DNA of 11,992 nucleotides. It comes from Synura sp. LO234KE (Eukaryota; Sar; Synurophyceae; Synurales; Mallomonadaceae). The stretch is taken from NCBI GenBank assembly GCA_015143735.1, contig VKHC01000445.1, positions 1-11,992 of the forward strand, given 5' to 3'. This document shows positions 1 through 8,136 of this stretch, piece after piece. Below the pieces are notes generated by a model. The model ran no database searches, was not told the DNA's origin, and was given only the letters and a program-made list of their open reading frames with translations. The translations under genes were made by a program, and so were the position numbers. The number at the start of each line of letters is the position of its first letter. The stretch's first letter is position 1.

Positions 1-90
1 TATTTCAATGTAAACCGTAATGCAATCGTAGGATATAAGTATATACTAGCTAGATGTGATCACGTTTCCCACACTCATCCCCGCGAGTAT

Positions 91-1518
91 TTAGGCAGGC
101 ATGCAGTAGTTAGGATACACGGATGTATTTAATACACCATTCCAGCAGTGCGGTGCCGAGGAGTTGGGGCGGTGGCTCTCCACCCCACTGTGACAGCGCA
201 ACGTGTGTTCTATCGCGACGTCAAAAGCGTCTCGTTTGAGCAGGGCGCCATCTTTAGGCCAAAGTTGCTTTGCTTCCTCATCGCAAGGGCTATCCAAACT
301 GTACTGCATTAGAAACGCGTTGTTCCGCAACCGTTCTTGTCGCAACTTCACTCCCTCAGGGTCTCTCTCCATCATCACTCGTAACCTGTCCACAGGATCC
401 AACCGTTTCGCCGTGACTTCGTCGATGTCGAATTCAATCACAATATCGTTCCAGAGATCAGCAGACCAATGCCAAGTATACATACAGGACGCTGTGAGAC
501 AAGAGAAGACGACGGGGATGCAACCGTGCAGTATGCCGTCAAATAAACCCTTTCTGGTCATGAGGTCGCCGATCGGCTGAAAACAGAACACAGACTGCTT
601 CGACAACAAATGTGGATCCTGTCCGCGCTTGAGATTGGTCGATCTGGTGCCGTTGGCGCCGTAGGTCTTGGAAACACAATCTTCCTGGTGTAATTTACAA
701 AAGTAACTGATTGATTGCCGGAGCTTTCGGGCAGCGACGTAATGACTCTGAGTAGATCCAAGATAAGACACCAAATACGTTCTATTTGTGTAATTCCACG
801 GAAAAGGAGAAGCAACTCTTCTGGTCCAATGAAAGTCCGCCGGGAATGGGATAGCGTGCCAATAGTCACCGCGATCTCGTATTGCATTCGTATTATTCCC
901 AAACAAAAAAGAATAGTCATCTATCGCTAGTTTTGTGCAATTTTTACAAACGCCAGATATAAATGCCTTACACTTGGGCTTTAAAATGTAGTGATCCATA
1001 GCATAATTCATACCGATGATCAGAAGGTGATCATGGCCATGATTGCGTCGATACCAATAAGACGAGAGAAGCATGTTCTCCACTTCCTGTGCAAGAGGAC
1101 ATTTCCTAAATTGAAAGCAAACCAGTTCTTTATGCTTGGGGCAATTAGCGAAAAATGCTACATCCGAGGCAAAGTCATAGGGTATCAAAAAAGTAGTGGC
1201 TTTTGCAGGATCTCTCGTTCGACGATAGCAGTCATTCCTTGCTCGATTGAAAAATACCTCAAATAACTGGTATTGATCCGTATGATATAAGCCAAGAGTC
1301 TCGTTCATGCATTCTCCAGCCCCATTATTCCTCATTCGATCCAAGATCTCATTTTCGTCCCTCTTGGACAGGGCGGCGCGAGAAATATTTCCCCAAGCCC
1401 CTTCATCATAAATGTAAAAAAGTAAACCATCAGGTTCACTCAGAGTAAACAGATTTTTCATTGAACATGCAAAAAACAACAACAACAGTTTACATGTTTC
1501 AAAATATTCGAGTTTCAT
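91..1518 (-). CDS. Exostosin-family (GT47-type) glycosyltransferase, 475 aa
   Basis: The frame is intact, with an ATG start and TAA stop and no intron. The protein has a hydrophobic stretch at residues 11-18 that fits a signal anchor. GT47-type landmarks follow in order: an opening segment LLFYIYDE (32-39), YHTDQYQLFEVFF (78-90), RTRDPAKATTFLIPY (100-114), YWYRRNHGHDHLL (154-166), and the most diagnostic block FCFQPIGDLMTRKG then GCIPVVF (311-338). Family knowledge: exostosin-domain (Pfam PF03016) enzymes are ER/Golgi inverting transferases that build polysaccharides such as heparan sulfate, xyloglucan or pectin. The exact donor and acceptor cannot be told from sequence. There are many Cys residues and N-glycosylation sequons (NIS, NET, NCT, NNT, NYT, NRT, NGT, NSS, NTS), as expected for a luminal protein. 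The length is usual for a single-domain plant or algal GT47; the second, GT64 domain of animal EXT proteins is absent. It is transcribed away from the coiled-coil gene at 1819. Family assignment is firm; specificity is unknown. Confidence 0.92.
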   Translation of the reverse strand: MKLEYFETCKLLLLFFACSMKNLFTLSEPDGLLFYIYDEGAWGNISRAALSKRDENEILDRMRNNGAGECMNETLGLYHTDQYQLFEVFFNRARNDCYRRTRDPAKATTFLIPYDFASDVAFFANCPKHKELVCFQFRKCPLAQEVENMLLSSYWYRRNHGHDHLLIIGMNYAMDHYILKPKCKAFISGVCKNCTKLAIDDYSFLFGNNTNAIRDRGDYWHAIPFPADFHWTRRVASPFPWNYTNRTYLVSYLGSTQSHYVAARKLRQSISYFCKLHQEDCVSKTYGANGTRSTNLKRGQDPHLLSKQSVFCFQPIGDLMTRKGLFDGILHGCIPVVFSCLTASCMYTWHWSADLWNDIVIEFDIDEVTAKRLDPVDRLRVMMERDPEGVKLRQERLRNNAFLMQYSLDSPCDEEAKQLWPKDGALLKRDAFDVAIEHTLRCHSGVESHRPNSSAPHCWNGVLNTSVYPNYCMPA

Positions 1519-1818
1519 CTAAAAAATTATCTGAAACTAAAGCATTCATAACCACGCTATTACAGATATAATGAAAACTATTTTGATTAGCACAAAAGTT
1601 AAGAGCATTATTTGATACGTAAGGTACAATAGCACGAATCAGGAAAGACCACGGAATATAGTACTTAGATTTTACGGTTACTGTGTTTTAGTAATAAGTC
1701 TACTAAACCATTTAAGGGATATTAGAATTGGAAGACGAATTCTAAATCTAAGGATAGCGATGATCTTCAAACTTGTCTTTGAAAACAAACCATTATCCAC
1801 AATTATCCTGAACGAGTC
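1519..1818. promoter_or_regulatory. Shared intergenic region between two divergent genes
   Basis: About 300 AT-rich bases separate the start codons of the exostosin gene (minus) and the coiled-coil gene (plus), so both promoters should lie here or overlap it. I see no strong TATA box or other named element. In-frame sequence just upstream of 1819 stays open back to a TGA at 1780, so an additional upstream exon for the plus-strand gene cannot be excluded. Confidence 0.5.
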
Positions 1819-3176
1819 ATGAATTGCGCATGGGATCCTGTGAAAAGAAATAAGGAACTGGAATGTGAAAACTTTGAATTAAAAATGAGGTTGCTTAAAG
1901 CGTTCTACATGCTTTTAGATTTATCAACGCGTACACTTTTATTTCGGTAGGATATTTTCTTTACACGAAAAATTAAGTGAATTAGAGTCGCTTGTCCCAG
2001 GGCAAAATGAAGATCCCTTAAAGGATGATATAACTGACTTCAAAATTTGCTATAGACGCGTCAAGGATGCGTACGAATCATCCCAAATCAAAGTCCGTGA
2101 ACTTGAAGCTGAAATTGCTGTCTTGAGAGCTAAGGCAAGTGCAACTTCGTTGGCGATTCCTGCTGGTGGCGAAGACGATTCGATATCGTTAATACTTACC
2201 GAGCTACAAGAAAATCTTATTTATGAACGTAGAATGGCTTCCTCAATCGCTTCCCACGACTCAAACTTAATCCAAGAACTTCATCGTCAACTGGAGAATC
2301 TAGAGCGCCGGCACGTGACCGATATGAAACTTCTTTCTGAAAGCGCCATGAGGGAGAGCAGACTTACTCGAGAGCTATTGGAGAAGTCGAACTTCCTTGA
2401 TAATCTCACGGGAGAAACAGGGAAGACTCGTGGACCAATAACAGACACAAATAAAGGAAATTTGAATGTTATTTCTGATGTGAATTCGGCTAAGTCATGC
2501 GACACCCGCGTCCCAAAGGAAGAAGGGGAGGTGGCAGAGCAAACCGAAATCGGTGAGCACGGCACAAGAATATCTTGCAATACTTATGGGTTACCTATAC
2601 CCCCCGAGTGGAAGTAATCTTTTTCCTTGATATTTTAGATACTCTTTCCCACTGATAATTGCAAAATGAAGTTTTTTTGACACAAATATGACGTGCGCAG
2701 TTAGCAGCTACTCTAAAGTGGACGAACTTCGATACCTCCGGCAGGAGAACGGATGGCTCAAGCACCACCACCAGTACGATCGCTCGACTATGTTTAGACA
2801 AGACGAGCTGTTACGAAATACAGAAGGGACAGTAGGCACACGAGATCGGCCGGTGGGACCGGAACCAACCAGACTGCGGTTTGATCTGGAGTCTGCGCAC
2901 AAGGAGCGAGCTCATTGGCAACCTGCCTCGGAGGGTCGTCCGGCTCCAACAGGTTCTCTGACTCATGCGGAGGAATCGATGTGTGGAGCCCATGGTTTGG
3001 AGGGTGGTCGTCCCAACTGGGCACGTCATGAGTATGTAAATAGGAACATGGGGGAAATGGACGCGATCAGGCAGAGGGAGTTCCCTGCCGCCCGTCCTTC
3101 AGAGTCCCTCCGGCACTCGCCACGTCTTCCCCCCGCCTCGCCCGGGACTGGCCACACACTACCATATCAGAAGTGA
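1819..3176 (+). CDS. Coiled-coil protein with centrosomin N-terminal (Cnn_1N)-like motif, three exons
   Basis: Proposed exons are 1819-1889, 1951-2613 and 2708-3176 (1203 coding bases, 400 aa plus stop). Removing the 61-base intron 1 (phase 2) joins ENFELKMR to IFSLHEKLSEL (residues 17-35). This reproduces the Cnn_1N signature (Pfam PF07989), roughly ENF-x-LK-[LM]-[KR]-I-x-x-L-x-E-[KR]-L, found in gamma-tubulin-recruiting proteins such as centrosomin, CDK5RAP2 and fungal Mto1/Pcp1. The following ~120 residues are charged and heptad-like, consistent with coiled coil. Exon 3 begins with more helix (KVDELRYLRQEN) and ends in a Pro/Arg-rich, probably disordered tail. By family, the role would be to anchor or activate gamma-tubulin complexes at microtubule-organising centres; that is inference from one short motif. 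The start ATG at 1819 lies only 16 codons before the motif, so an upstream exon is possible. A possible poly(A) signal AATAAA is at 3369-3374. Exon 3 is notably more GC-rich than exons 1-2. Confidence 0.72.
1890..1950 (+). other. Intron 1 of the Cnn_1N-like gene (61 bases, phase 2)
   Basis: The boundaries are ATGAG|GTTGCT and TTTCGGTAG|GATA. Without removal the frame from 1819 runs into a stop at 1948-1950. With removal the split codon AG+G gives Arg and the reading frame enters the long exon 2 frame. The 5' splice site is weak beyond GT. The motif continuity across the junction is the main support. Confidence 0.75.
2614..2707 (+). other. Intron 2 of the Cnn_1N-like gene (94 bases, phase 2; 91 with alternative acceptor)
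   Basis: The donor is GGAA|GTAATC, which overlaps the TAA that would otherwise end exon 2. The acceptor region reads TTAGCAG, so splicing can end at 2704 or 2707. Both keep phase and differ by one serine. The downstream frame stays open to the TGA at 3174-3176. Confidence 0.6.
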
Positions 3177-4510
3177 TCTTAGATCAAGTACTGTTTGTCT
3201 AACGATATTACCCGGTTTCATTAACTTTATCAGCTGTACTAGGAAGTCGCAGGCACGCAAGTAACGCGAGTCTGAATACCACTGGAAAGGTGTACGCTGC
3301 ATAGCCTTATGATGTAGTGGGCCGGGTGACCTGATAGCAGTAAGCTAATCAAATTTCACTTTGTAGAGAATAAAGCGCGTGCTTCCGTAGTCCATAATTC
3401 TCGAATTCTTTTTCTCCTCCATAGGTAATGTTTCTCGGTGTAGGTACTAAAAAAGTAATTGTGCCATCAAATATTAAAGAATGACACCGCCCCAGGAGAA
3501 TCATGAGAAGGAGGGTCGTGTTGCCAAGGTGGCAAAGGCTTGCAATCACCCATGCCTCGGCCCTGATACCTATTATTACTCCCTATAATCACGTATTACT
3601 TGATTCTTTTGTGACCTACTGGTACTGGCTCTTATTGTTAGCATCACCACTACCGGGCGCAGCAAGGCAGAGGAGTAAAACGTCGTGTTGTGGTGGTACT
3701 TAGAAAAATTCTCATGTCCTAGTAACGGTGGCCACCGTAGCACAAAAGATCATACTGTAAAAATTTAGTAATATCTCTTGCAGCAAAATCTGTTTCAACC
3801 TCCGCCTAAGAGAGGTGGAGGACTAAACTATAGGAATATTCGCTACCGCTCACGAGAACTCTGCATACGAAACAGTTTTGAAATTTTTTTGCACCACAGT
3901 GCCAAAACGCGTATGTCTTCGTGTCTAATCGGCGTCTGAGTAATTTGTCGTAGAATTCGCCTGAAGTCTTTAGGTCCCTGGTATCAAAGCCTTCAAAAGC
4001 GCAGACGACACCGGCGTATTGGTGTTTGGTGCAAAATAGAAATTTCGATCAATACAAGTTAGTGACCGTCGAATCCAAAGGTATATTTTAAGGCAAAGAT
4101 AATCCAGGCCTCCAACCAACTCAATCTTACGAGAGGGAAAAATAATTCCTCTCTCAATTCGCAAGGTTCGAATTCAAATTTTGACCGGGCAGAATCAGCG
4201 CAACGGTTTAGGTTCGGAGCGCAGGGGAAGTTCACTGAGTGCCTAAGTTCTTCCCAAAATTTCTCCTGAGGTACAATGATCCTTAGATATTCAACTTACC
4301 AGCTTGATCTGTCTCGATAAAAGTCTTACTTAACCAACAAGTCCAAAGGGGGAAGCATTGAATCCTGGTTTATTCCCGGGTCCATTCCCAAGGCTTAGCG
4401 CACAAGTCCGGCTTAACTATCGCTTTGACTTTAAAGCGTCCCAATATAGTAGCTCCCCAACATGCGCATACAGCATCTGCATAGCTTGTTTCCAGAAAGG
4501 CTAGGACAGG
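3177..4510. other. Non-coding stretch of 1.3 kb without a supportable gene
   Basis: Only short frames occur here, on both strands, and none has a recognisable domain. The minus-strand frame 3349-3549 begins with GTG and includes a hydrophobic run. The plus-strand frame 3503-3703 has an ATG and a short hydrophobic segment (VTYWYWLLLLA). Two small symmetric sequences are present: a perfect 14-base palindrome at 3725-3738 and a 9-base-pair hairpin (one G-T pair, 5-base loop) at 3799-3821. The right part may be internal sequence of the decayed retrotransposon whose primer site is at 4872-4883, but I could not recognise integrase or reverse transcriptase motifs. Confidence 0.6.
3799..3821. repeat. 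Inverted repeat / hairpin, 9-bp stem with 5-base loop
   Basis: CCTCCGCCT, loop AAGAG, then AGGTGGAGG. All positions pair apart from one G-T. No T-run follows and no gene end is adjacent, so a role is not evident. Confidence 0.5.
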
Positions 4511-4883
4511 TCAAAATGCTACTGGTACCGGTGTCGCGATCTCTTCAGGTGACTCTTTAATTTTCACAGGCGAATGCCTCAAGTTCTCATCTGTCACTAA
4601 GATGAATTTGACTTCAACGTCACTGTTTCGAAGCATCGCACCCGAGAAATTCAAAAAAATTCTCTTATTAGGGAGGCCGAAGGTGAGCTTCACACCTCGC
4701 ATGGTCCGGACAATGGCCACCCCTTCGCTATTATATTCTTTGACTGCATCATCTACGACGAACCACGGTACCATGGGATAATCTTCTCCTTAGTCTCGAT
4801 CCGCTAGGCACACTACTGCCAGATGCGGGAAAGTGTAGGCACTCTCTTGGTGGACACCACTTGGCTGTGGTGCTCTGATACCA
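4511..4883 (-). mobile_element. Decayed LTR-retrotransposon fragment (primer-binding site plus protease-like frame)
   Basis: On the minus strand a 12-base primer-binding-site match (4883 down to 4872) is followed about 100 bases later by an 87-codon ATG-started frame (4774 to 4511). That frame resembles the aspartic protease and following segment of Ty1/copia polyproteins: PWFVVDDA sits where (W)xxDSGA is expected, then VKLTFG, then LRNSDVEVKFILV and DENLRH, like the usual sequence before 'vLyvPdLrhNLlS'. The catalytic DSG has become DDA, so an active protease is not expected. In a full element gag would fill roughly a kilobase between primer site and protease; here it is almost absent, implying an internal deletion. 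Long terminal repeats, integrase, reverse transcriptase and target-site duplications were not found. An alternative is a small unrelated minus-strand gene. Confidence 0.42.
4872..4883 (-). other. Candidate primer-binding site complementary to initiator tRNA-Met
   Basis: The minus strand reads TGGTATCAGAGC, the complement of the 3' end (GCTCTGATACCA) of plant-type initiator tRNA-Met and the commonest primer site of plant copia and gypsy elements. The rest of a tRNA (T arm, anticodon arm) is absent on the plus strand, so it is not a tRNA gene. The sequence just upstream on the minus strand (higher coordinates) should be the 5' LTR end, but no clean ...CA terminus abuts the site. Confidence 0.55.
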
Positions 4884-5077
4884 ACAAAAGGGTGTGGGCA
4901 TTCTCGATTGATACAGTCATACGAGATCACATATACGAGGCAAACTTTGCAGTGCCCCACTAGCCGCCAGGCCTCAGAATCCACGACCAAGTGTTTGATG
5001 CAACCTACCTTATAGATGTTTTGTGATTTGGAAAATTTCCCCAACTGGCAAAATCTTCTCAACAAAAACGAAGGCAA

Positions 5078-5708
5078 AGGGCGGGTTTAGTGGAGTTTGC
5101 GTCTAAGACGCGAGCGCTGCTAGATGCAGAAGAATAGGTTGAGTTGGAGCTTTCTTTGATCGACAGTTTAGGATTTTCCCCAAAATTTCGCCAAATGATT
5201 CTCGTAGAGAGATGTCAGAAGAAAATTTGAAATGATGAAGAAGATATTTCTTACCTTTCGTGCTCGTTTATTCCGCGTTAGATCACAAAAACATTGCTTT
5301 CTGTATCTCTGTTCTATTTCATATATCGGCTCGTACATTTTCATACCCTGTAAATCTTGGAGCTCCTACGAGTTTATCAGAAATATTAATAACTTGAATG
5401 CGATTGCCTTTTCATAGCTTGTTGTTTCTGTTATGAATTCGACCTGGTAGCGCATTGAATCGGCATGTCCACTCGTGGTGAATATGCAACTTAGACTTAC
5501 TGTCGCGTTGTTTCGCTAAATTTCGTAGCGACTGCTGCAAGAAAGCAAAATTTCTTACCCTCTAGTGGACTACACTTTTCATGAAGAGTCCAGAAATATT
5601 AGCCTCAACGACCAAGCGCTTCGTTTTTAAGTTCCGAAGTCGATTGATGTGTTATAAGAATCACTGAGGCATTTCGCTTAATCTAGAAAGATTGAAAGAG
5701 TGACCTTA
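5078..5708. other. Non-coding stretch, possibly remains of an LTR
   Basis: No convincing gene. If the primer site at 4872-4883 is right, a 5' LTR of the minus-strand element would lie within roughly 4890-5450. An AATAAA is present on the minus strand near 5265-5270, as LTR R regions often have, but no matching second LTR copy was recognised. The plus-strand ATG frame 5232-5417 (61 codons) has no recognisable feature. Confidence 0.4.
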
Positions 5709-6051
5709 GCAGATTTTCCGGTTCATGATAGCTCTCTGGATTTTAATCCTTATGGGCCCATGATTAGGTTAACTTAGAAGATTAAAATATCTCGAAAAAG
5801 GGAATTATTCTGATCTCCCAGAAGACGACAATGAAAAAAGATCTTTGACGAGACTTCCACATCCTGGTGAACGATAATATCCTATATTTGGCGATGACGA
5901 GGAGACTTTTGCAAAATTTAAGCGATTGCCACTGAGGTGTTGGAATCAACTTGATATTCGCGCTAAATTGAGACCTTCATCGAGAATATTTTGCTTATGG
6001 CACGAGTATCGAATGCCTGGAAGGAGAATAGTTATGCAGGTTGCTTTTTGA
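5709..6051 (+). pseudogene. Broken coding frame of unknown family
   Basis: Frame 5709-5774 reads like protein (SSLDFNPYGPMIRL). After a one-base shift near 5772 the reading continues as LRRLKYLEKGNYSDLPEDDN and then, past one TAA at 5875-5877, as YPIFGDDEETFAKFKRLPLR and further to a TGA at 6049-6051. Composition is protein-like: acidic clusters, and aromatic and proline residues in natural-looking runs. There are few stops for AT-rich DNA. I do not recognise the family. It lies about 460 bases upstream of the PIF1-like helicase relic on the same strand, so it may be the N-terminal part of the same ancestral protein or element; that is a guess. Confidence 0.35.
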
Positions 6052-6514
6052 AATCATGACTCCATTTGGTGATGCGCCTATGCCCACTCGGTTCATAGGA
6101 CTAGAACATCGTATTTCTATAGCATCACTTATTGTGATAAATTGGGAAGCATCTCTGCTATGAACTCAAAGAGGCACCCAACGACTCTAAAGTTAAATTG
6201 AATTCGGCTTGCTCGGCCGGTAAACCTGCTGTCTGTGACCGGCTTGGTAACGCCGATTTTTCTCCATCGTCGAGACCCAACCGAAAGGTAACTGGACTTG
6301 CGTCGGTACTGGCGGTCCCTGTTGCAAGGTTGAGTGCGCGTTGTTATCGTAATGAACTTAAGAATTTCGAAATTGTTCCTTTGGAATTCGACAAACCTGT
6401 CAACAAATTATGGTACAGTTTTTAATAGCACCATTGATAAATAGATACCGTGTTCGTAAGCTTCATCTTGTTGCCGCCGAGTTCCTAAATTAATTATGCA
6501 TACCCCGGTAAATT
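6052..6514. other. Sequence between two relics; no supported gene
   Basis: Short open segments occur (for example plus-strand 6198-6425, with a TTG first codon) but none shows a recognisable motif. It could be further decayed coding sequence linking the broken frame at 5709-6051 to the helicase relic. Confidence 0.4.
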
Positions 6515-8008
6515 GCCGCAGAACTTCGTAGTGCTGTCGAGCAAGAACAGATTATTCAGTGCAATACAACGGATTTACTCTTGTTGTAGGCAGAAGGGAA
6601 ATTTTTCGATGAGTGGTGCTGTTTGTTATCACTTGTTACTTAACCGTTTGTTCTAACTTGGTAACGAACTAAAGGGTTTTTTGAACTGGCTGCTAAAGCC
6701 TGTCGTACAAACCACTTAACCTCTGCGTCACGAGTCAAGCACATAATACTTGAAACAGAGCGCGGCGACTTGATAGCGGAACAACATAGTATATTTGATA
6801 AAATTGTAAATATCCTACAGTCTAGTATTGGTGGTATGGTTATATTTGTATATGGTTAAAGAGGAACCGGTATAAACAAATGCAACGATGACATTTTTTC
6901 CCTCAATTTTTGATTATTTTTAATGACAGCAACGTTAACCACGGCAGCAAAACCTCCTATTATGGCTCCAGTTGACCAGATTCGCTTTGGCTCGGCTAAC
7001 AAGGCTTTAGCAGCTAAGTTGTACAAGGACTTCAAAACTGCTCTCTCTTTATCTAAATTTCCAGTATTAGAGGACGAATTTAAGATCCTCTTTTACCAAG
7101 CAAATGTCCGTGCCATGACCATGCACGACCATTCAAGTTGCTTCGAGTAGCAAACCCCTTTGTTTTTGAGGAATTTCCATATCTGGACAGAGAGGTTTTC
7201 GAGGGTGCATGCAAGACGATGTACCTATTTGAGATAAGAATGATTTTGGGTACGGGGAGATTTCAGGCCAATCGCACCCGTGGTCCGAGAAGGAGGTGGA
7301 GCAGGAGGAAGAATAGAGTCAAAGTATCGATAAAGTAATCACCGCTTTGAAATGAGTTTCTTTGTGATGACACTAACAGATCATCTGCGACCATATGGTT
7401 TACAACATCAGCTTGAACGCATGGATCCAGAACAGGTACAATATGTATGTCAGATAAAAATAGTCCGATGGTATGCAACGATAATTATGAAGTGGGGACT
7501 CAAGGTGCCTATTAGTGGTGGTAGCTAGTTTTTATTTTCTACAGGCAGAAGATGCTTTGGCCCTGATTTATCCAAATGGATTTGACTTATCGTGTATGAC
7601 TGCCAGTCCAATTTTGGCTGTCATCAATGAATCTGTTGACGAATGGAACTCCGTGGTACGGCAAATAAACCCAGACAGTCAAATCAATGACTTCGTAGGC
7701 CATGATCCTGATCACGTTCTCAAAAATATGCGCAGTTCTACATAATTTCAATGACATTCAAAGTAAATCATATATATGTATACATATGCATACTGTTGCG
7801 TAATCTTCACCAAGAAATGGACAAAGCAGTGGGGATGAAGCGCGCTAGGCGTATGCAAGTTCTCAGATATGTCAAAAAAAGTGCAAAACATCAACCATTA
7901 TATTACACAGAAAAATTCAAAATTCGATTACATTACGAAAACATTTTCTATCAATATAAACTATATTATAATCGTGAGTCTTTGCCATTAATTGCACCAG
8001 CATATTGA
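6515..8008 (+). pseudogene. PIF1-like DNA helicase relic with several stops and frameshifts
   Basis: PIF1-type superfamily 1 helicase motifs (Pfam PF05970) occur in correct order but in changing frames. AELRSAV and a CNTTDLLLL segment lie before the helicase core (6515-6590). LIAEQHSIFDKIV (6770-6808) is the Q-motif region. A Walker A remnant at 6854-6880 reads G-stop-R-G-T-G-I-N-K, with the stop in the usual Pro position and Ile in place of the ATP-binding Lys. TALSLSKFPV (7037-7066) matches 'rTAHSxFKiPv'. A Walker B region FVFEEFPYLDREVFE lies near 7159-7203. DFRPIAPVVREGG lies at 7259-7297. TLTDHLR is at 7370-7390. After an intron come IYPNGF and VDEWN (7566-7650), ICILLRNL (7784-7807) and a late segment FKIRLHYEN...SLPLIAPAY. 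The final 'xMTiNKSQGQT' motif is missing. Stops at 6857 and 6911 and several frame changes rule out a working protein. Intact relatives are free-standing PIF1 genes or the helicase half of Helitron transposons; no Rep (HUH) domain or Helitron end was seen. Confidence 0.85.
7436..7544 (+). other. Preserved intron inside the helicase relic (109 bases, phase 0)
   Basis: The donor is GAACAG|GTACAATATG and the acceptor is TTTTTATTTTCTACAG|GCAGAAG, with a strong pyrimidine tract. Splicing joins MDPEQ to AEDALALIYPNGF, which matches the expected continuous PIF1 sequence. The interior has stops in the joining frame. Confidence 0.75.
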
Positions 8009-8056
8009 TATATCAAACAAATTTATCGACTATCCAGACAGAAAACAGAATGCGTG

Positions 8057-8083
8057 CCCTTGGGCCCTTGGGTTGAAACCCAA
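8057..8083. repeat. Tandem octamer and adjoining inverted repeat
   Basis: CCCTTGGG occurs twice head to tail (8057-8072). The second copy overlaps an inverted repeat TTGGGTT-GA-AACCCAA (8068-8083). It lies between the helicase relic and the next gene. No CTRR end follows at the spacing expected for a Helitron terminus. Confidence 0.5.
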
Positions 8084-8130
8084 TGTACGTACGGGTGGGG
8101 CGTAGTATACAAATACAGAATACATCGTTC

Positions 8131-8136
8131 AATAAA
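8131..8136 (+). terminator. Possible poly(A) signal AATAAA
   Basis: Canonical AATAAA about 120 bases after the last open segment of the helicase relic and 160 bases before the next gene. It may be the old 3' end signal of the relic; by itself this hexamer is weak evidence. Confidence 0.3.

Noticed and set aside
1931-1950. A 20-base mini-intron (GTACAC...CGGTAG) instead of the 61-base intron 1
   Set aside because: It gives the wrong phase for exon 2 and leaves unrelated residues inside the Cnn_1N-like motif.
3349-3549. Minus-strand frame of 66 codons with a hydrophobic run
   Set aside because: It has a GTG first codon, no recognisable domain, no clear splice acceptor, and short length. Chance is adequate.
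3503-3703. Plus-strand ATG frame with a short hydrophobic segment
   Set aside because: 66 codons with no motif, opposite another equally weak frame; no promoter or poly(A) signal was seen.
3725-3738. Perfect 14-base palindrome ACGGTGGCCACCGT as an operator
   Set aside because: About one such palindrome is expected by chance in this length, and no gene starts nearby.
4872-4883. Initiator tRNA-Met gene or fragment on the plus strand
   Set aside because: Only the last 12 bases match. The T arm and all other arms are absent, so a primer-binding site is the better reading.
4790-5077. Minus-strand frame of 95 codons beginning with TTG
   Set aside because: It has no ATG, and the initiator-tRNA primer-site match lies inside it, so it is better read as LTR/leader sequence than as a gene.
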